64,000 nt of DNA from Luzula sylvatica (taxonomy: Eukaryota > Streptophyta > Magnoliopsida > Poales > Juncaceae), in NCBI GenBank assembly GCA_946800325.1, contig OX326960.1, forward strand, positions 36,795,629-36,859,628, in the 5' to 3' direction. The notes beneath the pieces were generated by a model. The model made no database searches. It was not told the DNA's origin and saw nothing but the letters and a program-made list of their open reading frames with translations. Positions 15,056 to 27,636 of the stretch are shown here, one piece after another; position 1 is the first letter of the stretch, and every line of letters begins with the position of its first letter. The translations under genes were made by a program, and so were the position numbers.

Positions 15056-17590
15056 TTAAGAACTTTCAAAAAAAATGCTCAAATAGAATTGTAACTCAAG
15101 CAAAATAGTTAATTTTCATGTCGTACTAAAAATACTCCGAAATTGAGGACTAACACACACAAATTTTAATTTTTCCAAAAATTTCTAAAAATACAAAAAC
15201 TGAAGTCATTAAAAAATTCTGTTCTGATATTTTTTTTTTAAATGTTAAAATTTATGTGTAACTCAAACAAAGTACTTAATTTTCCAGTGGTACTGAAAAT
15301 ATTCCGTAATTGAAGACTAACACACACAAATTTCAATTTTTTTCAAAAGATTCATAAAAATATAAAAAATGAAGTCACACCTTCAAAAAATTCAATTAAT
15401 ATTTTTTTTTTAAATGTTAAAATTGAAGTGTAACACAAGCAAAATATTTAATTTTCATGTCGTACTCAAAATACTCTGTAATTGAAGACAAACACACACA
15501 AATTTTAATTTTTTCTAAAATTTCAAAAAATGCAAAAACTGAAGTCTAACACCTTCCAAAATATTTAATTCAGTTATTTTTTTTTAAAATGTTAAAATTG
15601 ATGTATAACTCAAAAAAAATACTTAATGTTCATGTGGTACTCAAAATTTTCCGTAATTGAAGACTAACACACACAAATTTTAATTTTTTAAAAAATTGCT
15701 TAAAAATGAAAAAACTGAGGTCTAACACCTTCAAAAAATTCAATTCTGATATTTTTTAAAAAAATGTTAAAATTGAAGTATAACACAATCAAAATACTGA
15801 ATTTTCTAGTCGTACTAATAATACTCCGTAATTGAAGACTAACACACACAAATTTCAAATTTTCACAAATTTCATAAAAATGCAAAAAATGAAGTCTAAC
15901 ATCTTCAAAAAATTTAATGAAGATATTTTTTCAAAAATGGTTCAAATTTTCATGTCATACTCAAAATACTCCGTAATTGAAGACAAACACACACAAATTT
16001 CAATTTTTTCGAAAATGTCTTAAAATTGCAAAAACATAAGTCTAACACCTTCAAAACATTCAGTCAAGAAATTTCAAAAAAAATGCTGAAATTGAATTGT
16101 AACTCAAGAAAAATACTTAATTTTCATGTCGTACTAAAAATACTCCGTAATTGAGGACTAACACACACAAATTTTAATTTTTCCAAAAATTTCTAAAAAT
16201 GAAAAAAATGAAGTCGTTAAAAAATTCAATTCTGATATTTTTTTTTTAAAATGTTACAATTGATGTGTACCTCAAACAAAATACTTAACTTTCCTGTGCT
16301 ACTCAAAATATTCCGTAATTGAAGACTAACCCACATAAATTTAAATTTTTTCCAAAAGTTTCATAAAAATGCAAAAAATGAAGTCTAACACCTTCAAAAA
16401 ATTCAATTAAGAAATAATTTTTTTTAAATGTTAAAATTGAAGTGTAACGAAAGCAAAATACTTAATTTTCATGTCGGACTCAAAATACTCCGTAATTGAA
16501 GACTAACACACACAAATTTCAATTTTTTCTAAAATTTCATAAAAATGTAAAAAATGAAGTCCCTTCAATAAATTCAGTGAAGATATTTTTTTTTAAATGT
16601 AAAAATTGAAGTGTAACACAAAAAAAATAATCAATTTTCAAGTCATACTCAAAATACTCCGTAATTGAGTACTAACACACACAAATTTCCATTTTTTCAA
16701 AACATTCTTAAAAATGCAAAAATTGAAGTCTAACACCTTCAAAAAAATTCAATTAAAATGTTTTTTCAAAAATGGTTAAAATTTAAGTGTAACACAAGCA
16801 AAATACTCAATTTTCATGTCATACTCAAAATACTTCGTAATTGAAGACAAACACACACAAATTTATATTTTTTCGAAAATGTCTTAAAACTGCAAAAACA
16901 TAAGTCTAACACCTTCAAAAAATTCAGTTAAGAAATTTCAAATAAAATGCTGAAATTGAATTGTAACTCAAGCAAAATACTTAATTTTCATGTCGTACTA
17001 AAAATACTCCGTAATAAAAGACGAACACACACAAATTTTAATTTTTTTCAAAAATTTCTAAAAATGCAAAATCTGAAGTCTAACACCTTCAAAAAAATTC
17101 AATTCTGATATTTTTTTAAAAAATATTAAAATTGATGTCTAACTCAAATAAAATACTTCATTTTCATGTGGTACTCAAAATACTCCGTAATTGAAGACTA
17201 ACACACACAAATTTCTATTTTTTAAAAAATTTCAAAAAAATGCAAAAAATTAAGTCTAACACCTTCAGTAAATTCAATTAATATTTTTTTTTTTTAAATG
17301 TTCAAATTGAAGTGTAACACAAGCTAAATACTTAATTTTCATGTCGTACTCAAAATACTCCGTAATTGAAGACTAACACACGCAAATTTCAATTTTTTCG
17401 AAAATACCTTAAAATTGCAAAAACATAAGTCTAACACCTTCAAAAAATTCAGTTAAGAAATTTAAAGAAAAATGATAAAATTGAAGTGTAACTCAAACAA
17501 AATACTTAATTTTCATGTGGTACTCAAAATACTCCGTACTTGAAGACTAAAACACACAAATTCCAATTTTTTCAAATGTTTTTAAATATG
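15056..17590. repeat. Segmental duplication inside satellite, copy 2 (partner 8470-11010)
   Basis: Downstream partner of the 8.47-11.0 kb block, offset about 6.58 kb. It overlaps a second, shorter copying event: 14150-15500 recurs at about 17590-18945 (offset about 3.44 kb). A third event follows at about 18967-19357, repeating 18105-18500. Together these show successive block amplifications in the right half of the array. Confidence 0.75.
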
Positions 17591-20500
17591 GAAAAACTAA
17601 AGTCTGCCACCTTCAAAAAATTCGGTGAAGATATTTTTTTTTAAATGTAAAAATTGAAGTGTAACACAGAAAATATATTCAATTTTCAAGTCATACTCTA
17701 ACTACTCCATTATTGAAGACTAACACACACAAATTTCCATTTTTTCAAAACATTCTTAAAAATGCAAAAATTGAAGTCTAACACATTCAAAAAATTCAAT
17801 CAAAATATTTTTTCAAAAATGGTTTAAATTTAAGTGTAACACAAACAAAATACTCAATTTTCATGTCATACTCAAAATACTCCGTAATTGAAGACAAACA
17901 CACACAAATTTCAATTTTTTCGAAAATGTCTTAAAACTGCAAAAACATAAGTCTAACACCTTCAAAAAATTCAGTTAAGAAATTCCAAAAAAAATGCTGA
18001 AATTGAATTGTAACTCAAGCAAAATACTTAACTTTCATGTTGTACTAAATATACTCCGTAATTGAAGACTAACACACACAAATTTTAATTTTTTCAAAAA
18101 TTTCTAAAAATGCAAAAACTGAAGTCTAACACCTTCAAAAAAATTCAATTCTGATATTTTTTAAAAAAATGTTAAAATTGATGTCTAACTCAAACAAAAT
18201 ACTTCATTTTCATGTGGTACTCAAAATACTCCGTAATTGCAGACTAACACACAAAAATTTCAATTTTTTCAAAAATTTATAAAAAATGCAAAAAAATGAA
18301 GTCTAACACCTTCAGAAAATTCAATTAATATTATTTTTTTTAAATGTTCAAATTGAAGTGTAACACAAGCAAAATACTTAATTTTCATGTCGTACTCAAA
18401 ATACACCGTAATTGAAGACTAGCACACACAAATTTCAATTTTTTCGAAAATTCCAAAAAATTGCAAAAACATAAGTCTAACACCTTCAAAAAATTCAGTT
18501 AAGAACTTTCAAAAAAAATGCTCAAATAGAATTGTAACTCAAGCAAAATAGTTAATTTTCATGTCGTACTAAAAATACTCCGAAATTGAGGACTAACACA
18601 CACAAATTTTAATTTTTCCAAAAATTTCTAAAAATACAAAAACTGAAGTCATTAAAAAAATCTGTTCTGATATTTTTTTTTTAAAATGTTAAAATTTATG
18701 TGTAACTCAAACAAAGTACTTAATTTTCCAGTGGTACTCAAAATATTCCGTAATTGAAGACTAACACACACAAATTTCAATTTTTTTCAAAAGATTCATA
18801 AAAATATAAAAAATGAAGTCACACCTTCAAAAAATTGAATTAATATTTTTTTTTTTAAATGTTAAAATTGAAGTGTAACACAAGCAAAATATTTAATTTT
18901 CATGTCGTACTCAAAATACTCTTTAATTGAAGACAAACACACACAAATTTTAATTCTTTCTAAAATTTCTAAAAATGCAAAAACTGAAGTCTAACACCTT
19001 CAAAAAAATTCAATTCTGATATTTTTTAAAAAAATGTTAAAATTGATGTCTAACTCAAACAAAATACTTCATTTTCATGTGGTACTCAAAATACTCCGTA
19101 ATTGCAGACTAACACACAAAAATTTTAATTTTTTCAAAAATTTATAAAAAATGCAAAAAAATGAAGTCTACCTTCAGAAAATTCAATTAATATTATTTTT
19201 TTTAAATGTTCAAATTGAAGTGTAACACAAGCAAAATACTTAATTTTCATGTCGTACTCAAAATACACCGTAATTGAAGACTAGCACACACAAATTTCAA
19301 TTTTTTCGAAAATTCCAAAAAATTGCAAAAACATAAGTCTAACACCTTCAAAAAATTCAGTTAAGAAATTTAAAGAAAAATGTTAAAATTGAAGTGTAAC
19401 TCAAACAAAATACTTAATTTTCATGTGGTTATCAAAATATTCCGTAATTAAAAACTAAAACACATAAATTTCAATATTTTCAAAAATTTCTTTAAAATGC
19501 AAAAACTGAAGTCTAACACCTTCAAAAAAATTTCATTCTGATATTTTTTTTAAACATGTTAAAATTGATGTCTAACTGAAACAAAATACTTCATTTTTCA
19601 TGTGGTACTTCAAATACTCCGTAATTGAAGACAAACACACACAAATTTCAATTTTTTCAAATATTTCAAAAACAATGCAAAAAATGAAGTCTAACATCTT
19701 CAGAAAATTCAATTAATATTTTTTTTTAGATGTTCAAATTGAAGTCTAACACAAGCAAAATACTTAATTTTCATGTCGTACTCAAAATACTCCGTAATTG
19801 AAGACTAACACACACAAATTTCAATTTTTTCGAAAATTCCTTAAAATTGTAAAAACATAAGTCTAACACCTTCAAAAAATCAAGTTAAGAAATCTAAAGA
19901 AAAATGTTAAAATTGAAGTGTAACTCGAACAAAATACTTAATTTTCTTGTGGTACTCAAAGTATTCCGTAATTGAAGACTAAAACACACAAATTTCAATA
20001 TTTTAAAAAAATTCTTAAAAATGCAAAAGCTGAAGTCTAACACCTTAAAAAAAATTCAATTCTGATATTTTTTTAAAAAATGTTAAAATTGATGTGTAAC
20101 TCAAGCAAAATACTTCATTTTCATGTGGTACTCAAAATACTCCGTAATTGAAGACTAACACACACAAATTTTAATTTTTTCAAAAATTTCTAAAAATGGA
20201 AAAACTGAAGTCTAACACCTTCAAAAAAATTCAATTCTGATATTTTTTTTAAAAATGTTAAAATTGATGTCTAACTCAAACAAAATACTTCATTTTCATG
20301 TGGTACTCAAAATACTCCGTAATTGAAGACTAACACACACAAATTTCTATTTTTTAAAAAAATTCAAAAAAATGCAAAAAAATAAGTCTAACACCTTCAG
20401 AAAATTCAATTAATATTATTTTTTTTAAATGTCCAAATTGAAGTGTAACACAAGCAAAATACTTAATTTTCATGTCGTACTCAAAATACTCCGTAATTGA

Positions 20501-23500
20501 AGACTAACACACACAAATTTCAATTTTTTCGAAAATTCCAAAAAATTGCAAAAACATAAGTTTGACACCTTCAAAAAATTCAGTTAAGAAATTTAAAGAA
20601 AAATGATAAAATTGAAGTGTAACTCCAACAAAATACTTAATTTTCATGTGGTTCTCAAAATATTCCGTAATTGAAGACTAAAACACACAAATTCCAATTT
20701 TTTCAAATGTTTTTTAAATATGGCAAAACTGAAGTCTGCCACCTTCAAAAAATTCAGTGAAGATATTTTTTTTTAAATGTAAAAATTGAAGTGTAACACA
20801 GAAAATATTTTCAATTTTCAAGTCATACTCTAAATACTCCGTTATTGAAGACTAACACACACAAATATTCATTTTTTCAGAACATTCTTAAAAATGAAAA
20901 AATTCAAGTCTAACACCTTCAAAAAATTCAATAAAAATATTTTTTCAAAAATGGTTTAAATTTAAGTGTAACACAAGCAAAATACTCAATTTTCATGTCA
21001 TACTCAAAATACTCCGTAATTGAAGACAAACACACACAAATTTCAATTTTTTCGAAAATGTCTGAAAACTGCAAAAACATAAGTCTAACACCTTCAAAAA
21101 ATTCAGTTAAGAAATTTCAAAAAAAATGCTGAAATTGAATTGTAACTCAAGCAAAATACTTAATTTTCATGTCGTAAAAAATATACTCCATAATTGAAGA
21201 CTAACACACACAAATTTTAATTTTTTCAAAAATTTCTAAAAATGCAAAAACTGAAGTCTAACACCTTCAAAAAAATTCAATTCTGATATTTTTTTAAAAA
21301 ATGTTAAAATTGATGTCGAACTCAAACAAAATACTTCATTTTCATGTGGTACTCAAAATACTCCTTAATTGAAGACTAACACACACAAATTTATATTTTT
21401 TTCAAAAATTTGAAAAAATGCAAAAAATTAAGTCTCACAACTTTAGAAAATTCAATTAATATAATTTTTTTTTAAATGTTCAAATTGAAGTGTAACACAA
21501 GCAAAATACTTAATTTTCATGTCGTACTCAAAATACTCCGTAATTAAAGACTAACAGACAGAAATTTCAATTTCTTCGAAAATTCCATAAAATTACAAAA
21601 ACATAAGTCTAACACCTTCAAAAAATTCAGTTAAGAAATTTAAAGAAAAATGATAAAATTGAAGTGTAAATCAAACAAAATACTTAATTTTCTTGTGGTA
21701 CTCAAAATACTCTGTAATTGAAAAATAAAACACACAAATTCCAATTTTTTCAAATGTTTTTTAAATAAGGAAAAACTGAAGTCTGCCACCTTCAAAAAAT
21801 TCAGTGAAGATATTTTTTTTTTGAATGTAAAAATTGAAGTGTAACACAGAAAATATATTCAATTTTCAAGTCATACTCTAAATACTCCGTTATTGAAGAC
21901 TAACACACACAAATATCCATTTTTTCAGAACATTCTTAAAAATGCAAAAATTGAAGTCTAACACCTTCAAAAAATTCAATTAAAATATTTTTTCAAAAAT
22001 GGGTCAAATTTCAGTGTAACACAAGCAAAATACTCAATTTTCATGTCATACTCAAAATACTCCGTAATTGAAGACAAACACACACAAATTTCAAGTTTTT
22101 CGAAAATTTCTTAAAATTGCAAAAACATAAGTCTAACAACTTCAAAAAGTTCAGTCAAGATATTTTAAAAAAAATGTTGAAATTGAAGTGTAACTCAAGC
22201 AAAATACTTAATTTTCTTGTCGTACTCAAAATACTCCGTAATTGAAGACTAACACACAAAAATTTCAATTTTTTCAAAAATTTCATAAAACAGCAAAAAA
22301 CGAAGTCTAACACCTTCAAAAAATTCAGTTCAGAAAATTAAAGAAAAATGATAAAATTGAAGTGTAACTCAAACAAAATACTTATTTTTCATATGGTACT
22401 CAAAATACTCCGTAATTGAAGACTAAAACACACAAATTTTAATTTTTTCAAATGTTTTTTAAATATGGAAAAACTGAAGTCCACCTTCAAAAAATTATGT
22501 GAAGATATTTTTTTTAAATGTAAAGATTGAAGTGTAACAAACAAAAAATATTCAATTTTCAAGTCATACTCTAAATACTCCGTTATTGAAGACAAACACA
22601 CTCAAATTTCCATTTTTTCAATACATTCTTAAAAATGCAAAAATTGAAGTCACACCTTCAAAAAATTCAATTAAAATATTTTTTTCAAAAATGATTAAAA
22701 TTTAAGTGTAACACAAGCAAAATACTCAATTTTCATGTCATACTCAAAATACTCCGTAATTGAAGACAATCAAAGACAAATTTATATTTTTTCGAAAATG
22801 TCTTAAAACTGCAAAAACATAAGTCTAACACCTTCAAAAAATTCAGTTAAGAAATTTCAAATAAAATGCTGAAATTGAATTGTAACTCAAGCAAAATACT
22901 TAATTTTCATGTCGTACTAAATATACTCCGTAATTGAAGACTAACACACACAAATTTTAATTTTTTTCAAAAATTTCTAAAAATGCAAAAACTGAAGTCT
23001 AACACCTTCAAAAAAATTCAATTCGGATATTTTTTAAAAAAATGTTAAAATTGATGTGTAACTCAAACAAAATACTTAATTTTCATGTGTTACTCAAAAT
23101 ATTCCGTAATTGAAGACTAAAACAAACAAATTTCAATATTTTCCAAAATTTCTTAAAAATGCAAAAATTAAGTCTAACACCGACAAAAAAATTCATTTCT
23201 GATATTTTTTTAAAAATGTTAAAATTGATGTTTAACTCAAACAAAATATTTAATTTTCATGTTGTACTCAAAATACTCCGTAATTGAAGGCAAGCACACA
23301 CAAATTTCAATTTTTTCAAAAATTTCATAAAAATTTAAAAAATTCAATTAACATATTTTTTCAAAAATGGTTAAAATTTAAGTTTAACAGAAGCAAAATA
23401 CTCAATTTTTCATGTCATACTCAAAATATTCCGTAATTGAAAACAAACGCACACAAATTTAAATTTTTTCGGAAAATTTTGAAAATTGCAAAAACAGAAG

Positions 23501-24650
23501 TCTAACACCTTTAAAAAATTCAATTATGATATTTTTAAATAAAATGTTAAAATTGAAGTATAACACAAGCAAAATACCCAATTTTCTTGTCTTACTCAAA
23601 ATACTCCGTAATTGAAGACTAACGCACACAAATTTCAATTTTTTCGGAAATTTCTTAAAATTGCAAAAACATAAGTCTAACACCTTCAAAAAATTCAGTT
23701 AAGAAATTTCAAAAAAAATGTTGAAATTGAAGTGTAACTCAAGCAAAATACTTAATTTTTATGTCGTACTAAAAATACTCCGTAATTGAAGACTAACACA
23801 CACAAATTTTAATTTTTTCAAAAATTTCTAAAAATGCAAAAACGGAAGTCTAACATATTCAAAAAAATTCAATTCTGATATTTTTCAAAAAAATGTCAAA
23901 ATTGATGTGTAACTCCAAAAAAATACTTAATTTTCATGTGGTACTCAAAATATTCCGTAATTGAAGACTAAAACACACAAATTTCAATATTTTAAAAAAT
24001 TTCTTAAAAATGCAAAAATTGAAGTCTAACACCTTAAAAAATATTCAATTCTGAAATTTTTTTTAAAAATGTTAAAATTGATGTGTAACTCAAACAAAAT
24101 ACTTCATTTTCATGTGGTACTCAAAATATTGCGTAATTGAAGACTAAAACATACAAATTTCAATATTTTCAAAAATTTCATAAAACTGCAAAAACTGAAA
24201 TCAAACACCTTCAAAAAAATACAATTCCGATATTTTTTTAAAAAATGTTAAAATTGATGCGTAACTCAAATAAAATACTTAATTTTCATGTTGTACTCAA
24301 AATACTCCGTAATTCAAGACAAACACACCCAAATTTCAATTTTTTCAAAAAATTCATAAAAATGCAAAAAATGAAGTCTGCCTTCAAAAAATTCAATTAA
24401 GACAATTTTTTCAAAAATGTAAAATTTAAGTGTAACACAAGCAAAATACTTAATTTTCCTGTCGTATTCAAAATACTCCGTAATTGAAGACTAAAACACA
24501 CAAATTTCAATTTTTTCAAATGTTTTTTTGAAAATTGAAAAACTGAAGTCTACCACCTTCAAAAAATTCAATGAAGATAATTTTTTTTTAAATGTAAAAA
24601 TGGAAGTTTAACACACAAAAAATATTCAATTTTCAAGTCATACTCAAAAT

Positions 24651-26497
24651 TTGAGGTGGCAAACATGCGGGTTCGGGCGGTTTCTGGCTAAACCCATCGG
24701 GTTTCGGGTTAATTATCGGATTTGGATCTTTTCGGGTTAAGTCAACTCGGATCAGGTCGGGTTCTGCTCGGGTCATATTTGGTCGGATCAATTTCGAGTT
24801 AAAATTATAGTCGTGTCGGATTTTCATGTTCGGGATGATTCGGACTCGGGTTAAATCGGGATTTCAGATTTAATCGGATACGGGTTCGTTCCGGATTCGG
24901 ATTCTTTCGGAATTCGGGTTAGTTAAATTCGGGTTGTGTCGGGTTTTTTTTGATGATCCACTAAATTATTGTTTTTCGAAATATTGGATAAAAAATTAAA
25001 ATTATTTTTTTAAAATCGGGATTTCGGATATTTTATGGTCCATGTTTACATTTAAATTATGTTTTTCATTAAAATATGAAAAATATTGCCTCAAAAAAAA
25101 TTTGGCGCCATGTAGTATAATACTTTGAAATAGGTGGCGCCATATATGTAAATAAATAATTCTGTTAAATTTGGCACCATATATGTAAATGAAATAAACA
25201 ATGTTGTTAATATAATTTATGTCATTGTGGCCATTTTCTTTCCATAATGTGAAAGTTTCTTTATTTTTTAGTTACTATTTCTCCATCATTTCCTTGCTAT
25301 TTATTACCATACTTAGTATATTATATGATTTTATATGTGTTTGTTTTGATCTTATATTTCATCATCTCTAAATTCTAATCAATTAAATTCTGAAATTTGT
25401 TTGAGAACAACAAATAAACAATATATTTTTTTAGTTTTATGTTGCAATTTTGAAGCTTAGGGTATTCTTTTTCCTTCAAATATGTATTTTTTTCTAAATC
25501 TTGTTGAAGTTGATTATTTTGTTTATTTATATTTAATTTTTTTTGTTAACATGAATGGATTCTAACAATGAAGTCACTAACGATTTGAAAAATAACATCG
25601 AAACGAGATCAACTAACACGTCAATTAATGTTCCAAAAAAGCGAAAGAGAACATCTAATGTTTGGGATGAATTTGTTACTCTCGATGCACAAGTATTCCA
25701 TGACCAGAGAGAAAGAGCAAAGTGCATCCACTGCAAACATATATGAATTTTTTTTCTTCAAACGTGTTGTTCAATTAGTGTACTTTATCTAGTTAATATT
25801 TTAAGAATCAAATTGTCCTTCAAAAGTGTTGTTCAATTTTGTACCAACCCAAAATCATAAATATGTTGACTTACAGTTATTATATTATCTCTTAACAGAT
25901 TTTTTTATGCGAGTCAAGACTTGGTACGACTAGTTTGAGACGCCACTTAGAAAGGTACCATGATCGGAATAAAGAATCTAGCGCTGACGCAAAAGGCAGC
26001 AAAAAAATTAATCAAGAAATTTATCGTGAACTGCAAGCTTTAGCGGTAATTCGCTTTTTGTAAAAAAAAATTAATCAAGAAATTAAAACACCTCCTTCAA
26101 AAAAAAATTAGTTTGTGAATTATGTGAATCTTGTCCGTAAATAATATTTGTATTCAAAGAAACAATCTTTCACTTTTTGTATACCATAAATTATCTCTAG
26201 TATGATCTTAATCGGGTCAACTCCGGTTAATATGATTTGAATCGGGTCAATTTCGGTTCGGGCTATTTGGGTTCGGGTTTGTCGGTCTCGGATTTATCGG
26301 GTTTCGGACAACTCGGATTCGGATTGAATTGGGTCGGACTAATATGTAACACCGGGTCAATTTTGGGTCGGATTTCTCGGGTTCGGGTCGGTCGGGTTCG
26401 GTCGTTTTAATTTTCTAAAATTTTCGAAGCGCGGACGAATCGGACCTCGGGCGAGTCGGGCGGTTTTTTCAGGTTCGGGCTGGATTTGCCACCTCTA
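24651..26497. mobile_element. hAT-like DNA transposon remnant at the satellite edge
   Basis: Inverted ends are visible: 'TTGAGGTGGCAAACATGCGGG' on the left and, read from the right end inward, 'TAGAGGTGGCAAATCCAGCCC'. Both ends run into several hundred bases of degenerate 'TCGGGTTCGGG' subterminal repeat (24660-24940 and 26210-26480), a feature of some plant hAT elements. The centre carries a BED zinc-finger coding remnant. No clear 8-bp target duplication is present: left flank CTCAAAAT, right flank ATATTTTC. The left end sits directly in a satellite monomer, but satellite does not resume on the right, so one flank was probably lost or rearranged. Confidence 0.7.
25555..26046 (+). pseudogene. 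BED-type zinc finger remnant of a hAT transposase
   Basis: Two blocks of one reading frame form a BED zinc finger, the DNA-binding N-terminus of hAT transposases and their domesticated relatives. Block one (25555-25743) starts at ATG and reads a basic KKRKR stretch, then 'SNVWDEFVTL', then the first metal pair in 'KCIHCKH'. Block two (25899-26046) reads 'ESRLGTTSLRRHLERYH', supplying the two histidines, and ends in 'ELQALA' before a GT. A plausible intron separates them. It has a good CAG acceptor at 25896-25898, but the expected donor position reads ATATGA and the frame stops there. No RNase H-like catalytic domain or hATC dimerisation domain follows, so this is a fragment. Confidence 0.7.
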
Positions 26498-26558
26498 ATA
26501 TTTTCTATCTATTTTTCTTATTTTGTATATATTGACTTATTATTACCATTTGTACATA

Positions 26559-26833
26559 GAGGCCATATATCATATTCATGCCCCTCAAATTTCCCCACAA
26601 TTTCCCCACAATAGTAATCCATGATTAATCAAATAATTAATACTTTGGATTAACAATTAATTCGTAATTATCTATTTTTAATTATTTAGAATTAATCATC
26701 AATTGATATGGACCTTAAATACATATTAAAATTTTAATAATCATGAATTAATCGTTAATCCACCACACTAATTATGGAATTAATTAGTGTGGGAGAATCT
26801 CCGGGGAAATAGGGGGGCAAAGTATAATTTCCC
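26559..26833. mobile_element. Mutator-like MITE (275 bp), family A copy 1
   Basis: The element is flanked by an exact 9-bp target duplication, TTGTACATA (26550-26558 and 26834-26842), the size made by Mutator-like transposases. Its ends are long imperfect inverted repeats. The right end read inward is 'GGGAAATTATACTTTGCCCC'; the left end is a diverged version reading 'CATATTCATGCCCC'. It has no coding capacity. The terminal sequence matches the element at 53086-53359. Confidence 0.75.
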
Positions 26834-26982
26834 TTGTACATATCATCATCATTTTACATGTTTAAGGGTTTTTCTCCACTTCAATGTACATCATTTGAAC
26901 TTTAAAATATGATTTTTCACCATCCACATAAATACTTCTTAATTTGTAATATTTTAATTGGGAAAGAGTCAATTATTGATCC

Positions 26983-27360
26983 CAATGTTTTAAATAGCTT
27001 TTAGCGGCGCGTAGCGTTTTGACATTCAATTTAGCGATCAGCGGAAGTCGGACATATAGCGCCGCTTCAACATTCCAACGAACTTTGATCAAAATTATTA
27101 TTTTTGTAATACTACAATATAAATATAAATATAATTAAGCAACCAAATATGATTTAGAATACAATAATACTAAATATACCATAAAACTAATAATTGTTAT
27201 TATTGTTATTATTATTATTATTGTTACTATTATTATTATTATTTATTTTTTAATTTCATTTATATTTTTATTACTATTATTATTTTATTGTTATTATAAT
27301 AATACTTACAATAATTGTTGTTTTGTTATTGTTAATATTTATTATTTAATCAAAATAACA

Positions 27361-27420
<60 letters not shown>

Positions 27421-27421
27421 T

Positions 27422-27473
<52 letters not shown>

Positions 27474-27593
27474 TTTATTGTTATTATTATATTATATTAA
27501 TGTTGTTATTATTACTATTGTTATTGTTATCATTATTATTATTATTATTAATATTATTATTTTGTTATTATTATTATATTATTATTATTATTT

Positions 27594-27636
<43 letters not shown>

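Larger units (their letters stand above)
1..24650. repeat. Tandem satellite array, ~176-bp monomer
   Basis: About 24.6 kb of head-to-tail copies of an AT-rich monomer, entered mid-array at base 1 and running without interruption to 24650. The recurring landmark 'CTCCGTAATTGAAGACTAAC' returns every 173-177 bp (for example near 531, 706, 881, 1058, 1231, 1407), giving roughly 140 copies. Copies differ by substitutions and by length changes in A and T runs. Length and array form match plant centromeric or pericentromeric satellites; that role is inferred. All open frames here (60-93 codons, both strands) recur with the repeat and have no independent coding signal. No retrotransposon insertion is visible inside the array. 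Confidence 0.96.
7698..24650. repeat. Satellite sub-domain with ~1.05 kb (6-mer) higher-order repeat
   Basis: A monomer variant marked by 'TTTTTTAAATATGGAAAAAC' recurs near 11010, 12052, 13099 and 14144, at steps of 1042-1048 bp, or six monomers. It returns near 17590, 20721, 21770 and 22466. The larger gaps come from later duplication or deletion of whole blocks. The block is distinct in variant content from the left 7.7 kb and continues to the transposon at the array edge. Confidence 0.8.

Noticed and set aside
858..23689. Recurring 60-93 codon frames on both strands (for example 858-1139, 3138-3419, 5241-5522)
   Set aside because: They repeat with the satellite period, overlap in antisense, and change with monomer indels; no start context, codon bias or domain. 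They are by-products of the repeat.
1..24650. CRISPR-like or phage-like direct repeat array
   Set aside because: Repeats are contiguous 176-bp monomers with no unique spacers, in a plant nuclear context with spliced genes.
24660..26480. 'TTCGGGTTCGGG' read as degenerate telomeric repeat
   Set aside because: The unit is not TTTAGGG, orientation reverses between the two arms, and it is enclosed by transposon ends.
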